Origin: Desmodesmus armatus
Taxonomy: Eukaryota; Chlorophyta; Chlorophyceae; Sphaeropleales; Scenedesmaceae
Reading direction: 5' to 3'
Assembly: GCA_007449985.2 (NCBI GenBank)
Contig: VIIQ02000010.1
Location: 620,001 to 684,000 of the forward strand
DNA length: 64,000 nucleotides
The translations under genes were made by a program, and so were the position numbers. Positions within the stretch are counted from its first letter, which is position 1. Each line of letters starts with the position of its first letter. Below the pieces are notes generated by a model. The model searched no databases and was not told the DNA's origin. It saw nothing but the letters and a program-made list of their open reading frames with translations. Positions 1 to 14,506 of this stretch are shown one piece after another.

Positions 1-1747
1 TCACCTGCGGTAGAGCGGAAGAGAGTGGGGCGAGGGGTGGAAGACACAACGTGTTGAGGCGCCAGCAGCAGTGGAGGGGTGCAAGCAGCAGGACTATAAC
101 ACCTGGCACAACCTGGCTGGCCGGACAGGCGCGTGGCTGATAACACCACACCGCATGTTGTAAGCAAGGCTGGCTGTGCTTCAGTTGGGTCAGGCCCTTG
201 TGCCTCCCAGCCTGCTGCATTCCAGTACAGCCTTCTGAGTCCCTGCCCGTGTCGGTAGACACCTACAGCTACAACCTGGGTTGATGTAGCAGTGGGTGGC
301 TGTCCACCCTAATATTTCCAGTTGCAGCCTTTGGTCCCCCCCCCCTCCGAACACAGAACCCCACACACAAGCCACCCCCCTGCCACAGTGGCCATGCCCC
401 GCACACACTCAATCTGTGACTCAGCCCAGCGCAGCCAACCGCAGCCCCCCTCACCTGGCACACTGTCCAGCCTGTTGGTCTCCTGAGTGTGAGTCGCGTG
501 AGGTACTTTTTGGCCTTGCGGCGCTTGTACTTCTCCTGAGCAAACTCTGTCTTGTTCTCATACGTGGTGCTGTGCTTGATCAGCGCCTCAATGATCTCAC
601 CACCACCCTGGGGGTGCAAGGGGGACGGGAAGGGGACAGGACCAATACATGAGATCAGAATTGCTGCAAATGATGCTGTTTGGTGCGCACTGAGCATGAG
701 TTGTGCTGGCCACGGCCATCTGCATGTTGCTGCTGCTGATGTCAGCGCGCCAATATGTAAGTATGCAATCTCCATTCCCGGCACCTCTACATACACTCCC
801 TGTCTTCCCACTTCCCTGTTCCAAAGCTGTGCATGGTCATACCTATCAGTCTCCCTCCCTCCCTCCCCCTTCCACTGCCTCCCCCCACCCCCCCCCCCAC
901 ACACACACACCTTGCCGCTGGCCTTCATTGCCTCAATGTCACCAGCCGTGAGTGCCTGGCTGGTGTTGCGGTCCACCAGGTCCCTGTTGTCCTTCTCAAC
1001 CTCATCAACAGCAGGGCCAGACACGGGCTCGTGCCTGAGACACAAACACAAACAGCAGGGCGCACATGGAGGTGGAGGGGGTGGGCTTCAGGTGTTGACG
1101 CATGCTTGCAACACACCGGGGCTAAGTAAATGAGCGGTGCAGACCCACTATCCACTGAAATGTGCTGCTGCCTTTGTGTGACACAACGACATGCTGTGAT
1201 GTGTCAACACCATATCTCCCCCCCCCCCTCCCGCCCGAAACACAGTCCGCCGGCATCACACTATAGACTCACTGTGTGACTGCCACCAGGTGTGTTGACC
1301 CTGCTGACAGGGTGTAGGTGGAACCCCAGCGAGCACCTATAAGGTCGCCGGTGTTGATCTGAGACTTGCCCACCTTGGCGCGCCTGCACAGCGGGCAGTG
1401 TGGTTGCGGGGGGAGGGTTATGGTGTGCGCTGCTGCTGCTGCTGCTGACGAGCCAGCCCCTGACCCACTCCCACACTCAAGTAAGCAAGACCGTGCCTCA
1501 GTAGTTGCTGGAAGTGTTGATGAACTGCTCTAGCATGCAGGCATACAGCCACACCCTCAACACGACAAAGCCCTGCTGTTGCTGGTGCTGGTGCTGGAAC
1601 TGCCAGTGGCGGGCCGCACCCGTTGCGCTTGATGACAACAAGTGACTTCCTGTCGCCATGCTCATCAAAGACAACGTGGTCTCCATCCTTGATCAAGGAC
1701 TCGTCCTCAGCGCCCACGGGCTGGGCGACAGGCTGCACCCCAGCCAT
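1..1747 (-). CDS. TRM6: TRM6: tRNA (adenine-58-N1) methyltransferase non-catalytic subunit, 3' part off window
   Basis: Non-catalytic, RNA-binding partner of TRM61 in the nuclear enzyme that makes m1A58 in tRNA (Gcd10/TRMT6 family). Exons, in transcript order: 1747-1620, 1383-1273, 1034-911 and 607-455; the phases join exactly (2, 2, 0, 0). The next exon begins at position 4 after a CGCAG acceptor, so the gene continues off the left edge. Visible family blocks are the N-terminal IKDGDHVVF, then NTGDLIGARWGSTY, then the LTAGDIEAMKASGKGGEIIEAL helix region followed by TEFAQEKYKRRKAKKYL, which matches the TRMT6 segment KTEFAQ-KY-KKK-KKY. The start is the ATG at 1747, giving a short acidic leader. 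It is head-to-head with GCP4, 365 bp apart. Family assignment rests on remembered consensus, but several separate blocks agree. Confidence 0.88.
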
Positions 1748-2112
1748 AAGCGGTTGCTGCTGGGTCAGTTGCCACTGCTGCTACTGCTGCTGCTTCTGTT
1801 GCTGCCCAAAGATGTCGCCTGGTGACAGAGAGTGGTTAAGGCCAGTTGATGCTTGATACTAAAAGCAATATCACTGAACTTGCGTATGCAGCTGTTAAGG
1901 TTTTCACCAAGACGGTTGCAGTGACTATTTTTGAAATTTGCGAGTGTCAGAGAGGTGAAGATGTAAGAGCCTCTTGCATTCCCAACGGTTGTTTTTGTTG
2001 TGGATGCGGGTCGAAGATTCTACAAGAAAGGCTGGCATGCAAACCGTACTGCACAGCACAACTTCCTGACCAGCTGTCTGTCGTGCTTCCTTCACGCTCA
2101 AGTCACCTCACC
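1748..2112. promoter_or_regulatory. Shared upstream region of TRM6 and GCP4
   Basis: 365-bp gap between the divergent start codons of TRM6 (1747, minus) and GCP4 (2113, plus). It must hold both 5' UTRs and both promoters. It starts with a CTG/CTT-rich stretch (1755-1805). I see no clear TATA box or defined motif; the regulatory label is inferred from the head-to-head layout. Confidence 0.4.
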
Positions 2113-5100
2113 ATGGAGGCAAACACAGGAGCAGCCTCCGACATACAGTGGTGCATAGATGATCTGCTGCAGGACCTGCTGATGGCGCTTGTCGGATACA
2201 CAGGCGATATCTTTGTGGACAGCAGCAGCGACGATAACATCAGGTACCCCCAGCAGGCATCCTGTTGCTCGTCTTCTGTTGCTGCTATTACACACTAGCA
2301 CCATAACGGCTGCCAGAAAACTCTGCTTTGAGCATTCTAACAGATGTAGCTTGTCTGGTCTGCTCGCAGTTTCACAGAGGTGGAACACCCTGAGCGCTGC
2401 ACAATCGGCCTGGCACCTGATGTCGTGCTGGCTGATGATGTCAACAGGTGTGACACTCAGGCACATCATTTCATGTGTATCATGTTGAGGCCGGGTCGTT
2501 GCTGAGCAGCTCCGTACATGCATGCCAGAACCTTCACTCCAAGTCATTGTGCTCACTGAGTCACATCCAATTACTGAACTACTGAGTCAGTGTGAGCGTG
2601 CTGTGTGCTTGCAGGGAGGAGGTCACGCGGCTGCTGCAGCTGGGGTTCCACTTCAAGCAGATCAAGAAGTTCATTCAGCAGGAGCAGTACCCAGCTGACG
2701 GCCACAAGAGCAAGTACAGATGCGCGCTGTGCTCTGGCCTGGACGGTGAGCGGCAATCCTTTCCCCACGCCCACGATAGCAGCAGCAGCAGCCACAGCAC
2801 GTCTGTGTTGAGTAACTGGTTTTCTGGCTTGCATACCAGCGCTTGATTTGCATGCTTGCTACATGTGGTCCGACCGTGAGGCGACACATTGTGCCACACA
2901 CCTTCCACAACTTCTTGTGCTCCTGTGTGTGTCTGCCGTACTGCTCTGTGCTGCTGTCAGAGGTGCTGTGTCTGCATGAGGACGAGGTGGTGCTGCTGCA
3001 GGACAGGCTGCTGCACCAGGGGCTGGACAAGAAGGGCCTGCCAGGCATCACATACGAGCTGGCAGACTTGCAGGTGAGCTTACACCCTCTCGTCTCACTG
3101 GACAGGCTGGCTGACTGGCTGGCACGCATGCTGCTGTCCCTGTTCAATGGCCAGTGGCTGAATGAACCTAATTACTTCTTGCCTTCTTGCCTGCCTGCTG
3201 GCACTTGACACGTACATCCACCCGCAACAACTACTTTCCTTGCAGCGACATAGGTGTCTGTGTCGGCCGTGTGAGCATTTGTCGTGAGAGCACAGCCCTT
3301 GAACTGGTGGGAGTCTATGACACTTCTGGAACTTCTGCAAAAACAGGTTACAAACTCACCCTCAACTGTCTGCGTCTTACCCCATGCTCTGCCTGCCAAC
3401 ATTCCATGTGGCTGCAGCGGCTGCTGTCTCACTTGCACTACCTGGTGTATGAGCTGCGCCGCAAAAGCAGCCATACACTGCAGGCCGAGGGCAGCAATGG
3501 CGGCAGCACCAGCGGCTATGAACACAAGTACCCCGGCCTTGGGGCCCTGGACAGCGAGGGGCTGCAGGCTGCTGAGCTGGTGATGGCGCCCAGGTTCTGT
3601 GGGGCGCAGCTGCTGCAGTGGCTGCATGAACGCAAGGCGCATGGGGAGCAGCTGCTGCGTACAGTCACGCAACGCCTCATGTGGCATGTCCACCAGGTTT
3701 TCTTCAACCAGCTGACACACTGGTGGGTGGGGTTTAGGGCGGCGTGGGCGGGTGGATGGATGGGTCACCTTCCAGACCAGTGTTGGAAGCGGAATTGTGA
3801 AGTCATGTTACAGTTGGGTTCAAGGGCTGTGGTTGTATCTGAAAAACGTGTCTGAGAGACTGGTCAGGGGCGCAGCTGAGCCGCAGCGGAACAGGTGTTG
3901 TAGCTAGGATGGATAACCAGCAGGGCAGCCAGACCATGCGGTCTACTTGGCATGCATGCATTGGAGATCTGCTCTGCACGATGCTAGCACAGCAGCCAAC
4001 ATGGCTGATGCAGTCCTGCACAAATACCAATTGGTGTGTGCTGTGACCTATTGCATGTGACGGTATCGATTCGTGTGCTGCAGGATGGTGCATGGGCTGC
4101 TGCTCAATGGAGGCAGTGAGTTCCTCGTCCGGCCCAGCCCTGACATACTGGACAGCAAGGCAGCAGAGGTGCCAGCAGCAGCTGCGGCTGATACTGACAC
4201 CATGCGTGACAGCAGCAGCGGCAGCGGCAGGCCCATGAACATCAGCACTGACACGCTGGATGTGGCACTCATGACTGAGGCTGAGACATACAGGGATTTC
4301 CACAAGGCCTTCAATGTGAGCAGGGGAATCTCATAGCCACAAAGAGAGGGATGCTTGACGGAGGGGCAGAAGACGTGCGTAATGTCATGAGGGCACATGG
4401 ATGCAACACCTGGTGCATGTTGCCCTGAGGCCGTTGGTTGCGGCAGAGCCCTCACCCACCTTGGGGTTCGTCACCACAACAGCAATGTTTGGCTGTCACG
4501 TCTGTCATGGGTAGCACACAAACAGCACATGCTTGTTGATTTTGATGATCACATTGAGTGTCTGCTGGTCCAGTCACCTCCTCACAGCAGGCAGGCCTGC
4601 CTGCCAGATGCCTTATCTATGGCCACGCATGCGCTACTGTTGTGCTGGCCCTCCTGCAGGTAGACAACCTTCAACTGCCACCCGGCGTCAGCCCACACAC
4701 AGCAGAGTCCATCTTGTTTGTGGGGCGTGCAGTGCGCCTGCTCAAGTCAGCCCCAGCATCAGCAAAGCTGAGGCAGCTGCAGGACAGCTGTGGCGGCCAC
4801 CTCCCGCAGCAGCTGCTGCCGTATGGTGATGCCATGGCGTACGCTGCTGCGCTGCGCATGCTTCAGGAGCAGGCCGAGTTTAGTCCTGGCGCACTGGAGC
4901 GAACAGTAGAGGCCATCAGGGCAGATGTGAGTGGGTCTGGGGAGTCCAAGGGGTCAACCAGTCTCGCCTGCCTGTCGGCTATGGAGGATTTGATGTGCCG
5001 AGTTGTGTCCGTATGCGTGTGTGGCCTGCATGTCGGGCAAGCAGTTACGGAGTGCCATGTGCTACAAGTGAGCTCCACCCTGAGCTCAACTTGGCTGGCA

Positions 5101-7586
5101 CGCTTTGGGCATTGCAGCAAGCTTGATTGCATGCAAGCTGGGTGCGGGTGAAGAAGGTGCAGCAAGCAAACATATAATTCTTCTGGCTTCCCTACCCCAC
5201 AGCAGCACCACACTGCGCACCTGTCACGCTTCGCGCGCTTGCCCACCTGTTGCCAGGTTGCCAGCCGTGTTTGGCAGCTGGTTGTTGTTGACAGCCAGCT
5301 GGTGGACCACCTGGCCGCACTGAAGGACTACATGCTGCTGGCCAAGGGGGACTTCTACCAGGCCTTCCTCACAGACGCAGCACGACTGCTCACCAAGCCC
5401 GCACGGGCCGTTGTGATGAAGGACGTAGGTGAGCGGGTGGTGACAGCGTTGTGGCCAATACCAAGGGGGAGAGTGGAGCTGGGCTAACTGCAAGCCAGCT
5501 CCTGGTGCACATCTTCACGTGTACGGCAGCTGTCCCAGAGATCAACACATGAGTGCTGGGCCTTCAGCTGATGGGAAATCGTACAGTATGGCGGCGCGCT
5601 GACAAGGCATGTTCTGTGTGTGGTGTTGCTTGCCTGCCTGCTGTACGGTGCACTACTGGCTGCTGCAGCGCTGCCCTGGCTGTCAGCAGCTGCCAAGTCC
5701 ACAGCAGCTGATGACCCCTGCTTCAAGTACTTCAGCCTGAACATTGACCAAGCAGCAGGGCAGGAGCAGAAGGCGGCAATGCAGCGCGAGGCGGCAAAGA
5801 TAAGCTCGTCCAGCCCTGAAACGCTGTCAGCTGTGAGCGGGGGTGAGGCCCAGCTGTGTGAGTGCCTGTGCCTGGATGCCCAGCTGCCGTGGCCCCTGGG
5901 TGTGCTCATCACCCAGGAGCACCTGGACAAGTACAACAGGCTGTTCAGGGTGCTGCTGCAAGTGAAGCGGGTGCAGCTGGATTTGGAGGCTGCATGGCAG
6001 GAGCTGGGCAGGTGAGGTGAAGTAAGGAGTGGATGAAGTGAGGAGGGTATGACAGACATCGGGCTTATTTTCAAACTTCAGGCGCAGATGTATCTAGCTA
6101 TCAGCGTCTCGTTGATAGATCCCAGTGTATTGTCTCAGAGTCTCCCAAAGTACTAGTGAGTGCTGCTGTCAGACACCTTCAAGCCATGGGGTGGCCTGCA
6201 GGTATCGTGCTACTGACAGTTATCAAGCAGGAAGTGTTTTTTATCCAGGAGGGAGTGTTTCACACCTGCCCATCATGTGGGTCATGAGTGTGGCACCTGC
6301 ATGTGCTGTCATCAGTTTTTCAAAAATCCATTCTGGCAGCCGTCCCAACATTGCACACATCATGAAGCTGTGCTGTGTATGCACCAAGGCTGACGTCCCT
6401 ATTCACAAGGTGCTGTTGCTTGGAATGATGGCAATGATGGTACTATTCAGGTTGTGTGGCCGCAAGGGTGGCAGTGTGCAACCTGGTGACATCGGGGACC
6501 TGCTACAGCTGCGCCAGCACATGGGCCACCTCATAGACAACCTGCAGGTCTACCTACAGCTGGACGTGGTGGAGACAAACTATGACCTGCTCCTGCAACA
6601 AGTGGCAGCAGCCCAGGTGGGACGGCCAGAAGACATGCTGCTTGCATGCTAGATGGTGTGACCAAGTAGCGACCTGACCTGTCAGCCAGCGGCATCTGCA
6701 AACAACCGCAAAGAAGTGAATCAAGACCACTTTGTACCTGTTTGTTATAAAGGTCCCCACTCGCTGAAAGGCTGTTGATCCATGCCTGCCTACCTGGAGA
6801 GAAGAGCCACACATCAAGCATGGACTCCTCCGCTACTCCTGTGCAGGCAGGCAGTGCCCTCAAACTGACCTTTGTTTGGCCGCGCCCACCCCGCTTGTGG
6901 TGTGCTGCAGGACTTTGCTGAGGTGACAAGTGCTCACAACAAGTTTCTAAACACCCTGAAGACACAAAGCTTGTCCCATCCCCCATCCCTGCATGGGTTC
7001 ATGTACCTTGCAATAGACCTGTCTCGGCGGCTGGCCTCACTGGTGAAGGGGGCACGGGACAAGGGCATGGATTTGGAGCAGGTGCAGGTGGGTGCTTGGT
7101 ACAGGAGCTGCCTGGGCTCTCATGCGGAAAGTGATGCAACATTTGAAGCAGCCACAGCTGCGCTCGAGCAGTTGGTGGACACATGCTGCAGTTGCGCATG
7201 TTTGCTGTGCGTCGACGCAAGCGGCCCAAGTTGACAGCAGCATGGTGCCATTCAACAGCGGGTTCCTTGGGGTTGGCAGGAAAGCTATACCAAGCAGCGC
7301 ATGCCCCAGCATGTGCTCCCCAACCAAAAGCTGTTGCATGCATGCATATGCCTCTTGACAAAGACCAGGTTTGAACTGCTTTGCCCTGTGCTGTTGTGTG
7401 CAGGATGTCAAGAATGCATTTGAGGCAGCTGTGACGCAGATGTACAACATCATGCAGAGCAGGTCAATGAAGGCTCACCATAACGCGCCCTTCCTCACCC
7501 AGCTGTATCAGCGGTTGAACCACAATGGCTTCTGCGGGGAGTACCTCCACCCGACCAAGACCAAGCCGGTCACAGGGCGTCCCTGA
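2113..7586 (+). CDS. GCP4: Gamma-tubulin complex component 4 (GCP4)
   Basis: Structural subunit of the gamma-tubulin ring complex that nucleates microtubules at basal bodies and spindle poles. Exons: 2113-2243, 2370-2447, 2615-2745, 2961-3073, 3418-3722, 4084-4315, 4660-4926, 5257-5428, 5669-6011, 6451-6616, 6911-7087, 7404-7586. These total 2298 nt, close exactly in frame and give 765 residues, slightly longer than animal GCP4. Recognisable family blocks: LLMALVGYTGDIFVD at the N-terminus, LLQLGFHFKQIKKFI, MVHGLLLNGGSEFLV, SILFVGRAVRLL, LKDYMLLAKGDFYQAFL, WPLGVLITQEHLDKYNRLF, HLIDNLQVYLQLDVVE and the C-terminal DVKNAFEAAVTQMY. Both GCP N-terminal and C-terminal (gamma-tubulin-binding) regions are therefore present. 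Start ATG in a CACCATGG context. No lesion seen. Confidence 0.93.
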
Positions 7587-8154
7587 GGCAGCATGTTGTT
7601 GTGCTGGCCAGGGCAGGCAGGCCAACAGCAGTGACAGTCCTGGATGGATGGGGCGTCACACAGCATGTGTAGCAGTAGCTTTTTGCTACTGGGACGGTGT
7701 GGTTGCCCCATGGCGTGGCAGGCAAGTGTGCGCTGTGCAGCTGTGTCATTGGTGTTGCAATGTGGTTACTGTGGAGTGTGGTAGGTGGGTGTGAGCGGTG
7801 CGATTGTGTTGCGACTGCCGTCGACACTCACTTTTGCATCCGGGCCCACAGCAACATGGGACTGTCACACCGTGAGACTGGCACTCAGTGCGTTGAGTGG
7901 ACTTCAACAATGCATGTTGTGACGTCAGCATGGGTGAGGTAACCAGAGGGCAAGGTGGTTCAAACCTGGTCGCAGACAAAGAAACATCCAGACTGGCCCT
8001 GCAAAAAAGTTACATCTGCAACTTAGAACTTGACGCCGAGGTTACAGTGAGATGCAGGCACCACAGCAAGCCGCAGCTACAAGCAGCCGCTTCAACACAA
8101 GATGGGAGCTACAAAGCCCCTCGCAGCAACATACATCAACAACAAGACTTAGTG
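7587..8154. other. Convergent intergenic region, GCP4 and DHS 3' ends
   Basis: The 568 bp between the stop codons of two convergent genes. TTACA (TGTAA on the minus strand, the usual green-algal 3' processing signal) occurs at 8042-8046 and 8010-8014, 110-145 bp beyond the DHS stop. I see no clear TGTAA for GCP4 and no further gene. Confidence 0.4.
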
Positions 8155-11034
<2,880 letters not shown>

Positions 11035-11617
11035 CTGGCACACACACGCCAACAACAGCAGACAGCACAGCAGCACACGACACAGGTCGCAAACTACAGC
11101 AATAAGGATGCTCTTGATCCATCACATCTGAGCGGATGGCAGCATGTGGGCTGTGCACTGGCAGCAGTGGCGTGCTGCCGCGGCAGTGTGTCACTGCTCC
11201 TGGCTGCACAGCCATCAGGGGCATAAGGGAACAGCCTGCATGCTGCTGCAAGACAGCCCACCACTCACATCAGCTGCAGGAAGGTCCTTGATACGTGTGC
11301 CCATGCTAGTCGAGTTTGCAATTCACAGGGGTGATGGGTGGGGGTTGAGCAATAAAAGTGTCAAGACAGAGTGGAGGCTGGCTGCGTTCTTGAGCAGAAC
11401 GATACAAGAATAATGTTGCTTTTCTTGTGGCATAGCTGGGCCAGCTGACAGCCCGCAACGAACATGAGTGAGGGTGATGGTTGACTAACACCTGAAACCG
11501 TTGGGCAGGCTGTTCTTGTGCTGCTTTTCTCACCCACTACACATCTGCTGTCTGCTGTCATACCAACATTCAACTCATCAGCAAGACCTTGGGTAACGAG
11601 CTGCTGCAGCGGACTGG
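11035..11617. promoter_or_regulatory. Head-to-head upstream region of DHS and the 2OG oxygenase
   Basis: Gap between the first certain DHS exon (minus) and the oxygenase ATG (plus). It probably contains DHS exon 1 (candidate 11195-11215, minus), a 160-bp intron, and both promoters. No recognisable motif was found. The oxygenase could also have a further 5' exon here, because a CTGCAG acceptor-like site precedes its ATG. Confidence 0.35.
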
Positions 11618-13209
11618 ATGGGCAGTGCTGGCAAACACAAGCAGAGCCCTGCAGGGCAGGCCAAGCAGCAGGTTCAACCGCAGAATCAACAGCAGCCACA
11701 ACAACAGCAGCAACAGTTGCCAGTCTTGGTCAAGTTGGCACCCAAGAAGCTCAAACCACAGGAGGTCAATGACCACATGCTGCTGGTCCCTGGGGTGTTG
11801 AGTGTAGCAGAAGCTCAGCAGCTCATAAATACTGCTGAGGCGTGCGGCTTCGAACACCAAAGCAGTAGAGGTCCTGCATACGGGGAAGCCTTCAGGGACA
11901 ACCACCGCATCAGCATGCACAACCCCAGCCTGGCAGACCAGCTGTGGCGGGTGGCGGGGCTGGAGCGTGTGATGCAGGGAGTGGAGGTGGATGGGCTCGT
12001 GCCCTGCGGCTGTAATCCCAACATACGCTTCTACAGGTAGGCACTGCAACCAGCAGCAGGCAGAAGGAGTGCGGGGACACAGCTGTACAGCTGCAGAAGT
12101 GGAAGCGCAGCCAGCATCCCCGGGAGGCGGGGGAAAGCAAGGCCAGTTGTGGACAAGGCGCTGCCTTGCATAAGTGCTTACCAACCATCGGCAGTACATG
12201 CCTCTGCTGCCACCCGCCAGGCAACAAAGAAAAGCGGACAGGTCTGCACTGGAGGCAGTGGACGGTCAGCGCACAGTGGGGGGGGGGGGGGGGGGGGGCG
12301 GACTCGTACCACCCCACACTGCGGCATATGGTGCATTTGTACGAAGGGGTGTGACCACACTTGTATTCTGGCTGCAGGTACACAGTTGGCCAGAAGTTTG
12401 GCAAACATATAGATGACAGTGTGGAAGTAGAAGGCTCCCCAGGCCATGTGACAGGCTACACCCTGCTGGTGTACCTCTCAGGCTCGCCACATCAACAGCC
12501 AGGGCCCATCGATGTGTCAGCGCCCAAAGCATCTCTAGTCAGCAGCAGCAGCAGTCAAGCAGGAGGCAGCAAAGCTAAGCGGCAGAAAGGTGCCACTGCA
12601 GCTCCTGTCAGCAGCAGCAGCTCGCAGACTGTGCAGGTCAACACCAATGCAATGCAGGAGCTGGTGGGGGGCGAGACAGTGTTTTATGGTGAGTGTGTGT
12701 ACCAAGTGTGAGTCCCAGGGCATGAACTTGCAGCGTCCCTCAGTACTCAGTTTAGCTGATGCTGGCGCACAGCAGCGGCGCGCATGGTGCCGATTGCCTG
12801 CCGCAGCACCATGCATACCTCTGCATAACAATGGCAGCTGGGCGGGGGGAGGGGGGGCTTGTGGTCGCGCTGGCTTCGCACGCTTATCAACTTCCCGTGG
12901 CATGAGCATGCTGGAGGTACGCAGCGGCTTGGACATCGCATGAGTCATTCCCTTTAGCATGTCACTCCCTGCCTCAGGAGTCTGACTGCTGCTCTGCTCT
13001 GCCTGCCGGCTGTTCATGCCAATGCTGCTGCTGCTGCTGCAGGGCCGCGTGGTCGTGTGGTGGCCAGTGTTCGTCCTGCTGTTGGTTTGGCCCTGTTGCA
13101 CCTGCATGGTGAGGACAGGTGCTTGGAGCACGAGGCCAACGTGGTGCTGCAGGGGGTCAAGTATGTGCTGCGCAGTGACGTGGTGTTTGGACCACCCGAC
13201 GCTGCTTGA
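11618..13209 (+). CDS. 2-oxoglutarate/Fe(II)-dependent oxygenase (prolyl-4-hydroxylase-like)
   Basis: Exons 11618-12036, 12378-12688 and 13043-13209 close in frame to 298 residues. After a polyQ leader of about 35 residues, the protein shows HMLLVPGVLSVAEAQQLI, then SSRGPAYGEAFRDNHR, then NPNIRFYRYTVGQKFGKHIDDSVE. The last of these contains the His-x-Asp iron ligands (HID), followed by YTLLVYLSG. The final exon gives AVGLALLHLHGED...CLEHEANVVLQGVKYVLRSDVVF, where EHE supplies the distal histidine and the K/R of KYVLRSD is the expected 2-oxoglutarate anchor. A serine-rich, basic insert (about residues 180-220) sits between the two halves of the double-stranded beta helix. This is the soluble class found in plants and algae; the substrate cannot be read from the sequence. 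A 5' exon before 11618 is possible. Confidence 0.82.
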
Positions 13210-14506
13210 GGGTGCAAGGTGTGGGCACTACACCCCTGTGTATTGCCCACACCTTGCTGACAGGGGCATAGACTGCAGGAATGCATAAACAACATGTTTG
13301 AGCATCTGTTGCTGCTGGCAGTTTTGTGCATGCGCTATCATCGTGGTGCACCACTGTCTCTGTCAGGCTGTTGTGAATTGTTGGCCAGTGCTGGCAAGAT
13401 GTGTGCTGCGCAGCGGTTGAAACAAATTCAAACCGTTGAAGTTGTGCTTGTATTGCAAGCAGTTGTACCATTGATGAAGTGGCCCATGTCAGTGCATGTA
13501 ATAGCACCCAGCACTGGGTAGGCAGGTTTCAGTGGGTGGCACATGGTGTGGCTGATAAGCACGATGCAGTGTGAGTTCTTTGGCGGCTGCCTTGCTCTCT
13601 GCATGGGTGCCACAAGCAGCATTGTCTGAGGCAAAATCTGAGATGACTATCAGAAGGCCCAGCCCACTCATGTGACGCCCCTCATACATTCAAAGCAGCT
13701 TGCTTCTGCTCGTGCACGTCCTGCTGAGAAGCATGGCAGTTGCTTTTCTGGAAGTTGCTTGTGTTGCGAGTTGCCAAGCATGAATGCGCAGGCCATGTTG
13801 CATGGGTGGAATGGACATGGCCTTGCACACTCGGCCACTGGCGTGCAACTGCCACCTGACTAATGTGACCACAAGCCACCTGGATGCCACGCCAGCTGTC
13901 CTGCAGGACAAGCGCAGTGGAGCAACTGTCCATTGCACATATAGAAACCATGACCTCCTTGGCCTCTCAGGCATGGCAACACACTGTGCTTGCAGGCTGC
14001 ATGCCACAAGCTGCTGAGGGGAAAACAAGCTGCTGATGCAGCCAGCAGTGCGTTGTGGGTGCCTTGACGGTATGCCCTCACAGCATCATGCACAACATGA
14101 AATACCAAGCATATGCATAGACAAGACATTTCTCAGTGTGCATGCAAAGCGCATGCCCCGCCCATGCGGCCAGCATGTGACTGCTTTGCAGCAGCTTGTG
14201 CTGACATGGGCCGACACATGCGAAGCAACAGAAACGAGTCCTCAACAAACCAATTCTTGTCGGATGCTGCCACAACTGTGAGCGCTCCTGCCTGTAAGCA
14301 CTGTAAACAACACTGCACTGTACTGGCCGGACCCTCACAGGCCCATGGTACACCTTGACTGTCAGGCTGATGACCGTAGTGCCAGATTGTGGGGTGCATA
14401 AGTCACACAAGGGCCGCCAGCTGCTGCAAAGGCAGAAGTTTGCAGACTCCTTCCAGCCCAGGTCAATTGAAGGAGCACGCTGGGACACTGACTCCCCAGC
14501 TGGCAG
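13210..14506. other. Long convergent intergenic region
   Basis: About 1.3 kb between the oxygenase stop and the SURF1 stop. It starts with a perfect hairpin (13214-13257) and has a TGTAA at 13497-13501, 288 bp beyond the oxygenase stop, the best candidate 3' end signal. The rest has only short overlapping open frames without family resemblance. I see no further gene. Confidence 0.4.
13214..13257 (+). repeat. Perfect 13-bp hairpin in the oxygenase 3' UTR
   Basis: GCAAGGTGTGGGC at 13214-13226 is exactly reverse-complemented at 13245-13257, with an 18-nt loop. It begins 5 nt after the TGA at 13207-13209 and would fold in the mRNA. Its role is unknown. Confidence 0.6.

Noticed and set aside
11035..11076. 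Extending deoxyhypusine synthase upstream as a hydrophobic leader (LLCCLLLLACVC)
   Set aside because: That frame begins with GTG and runs through an obvious splice acceptor (GTGTGCCAG at 11035); the enzyme is cytosolic and needs no leader.
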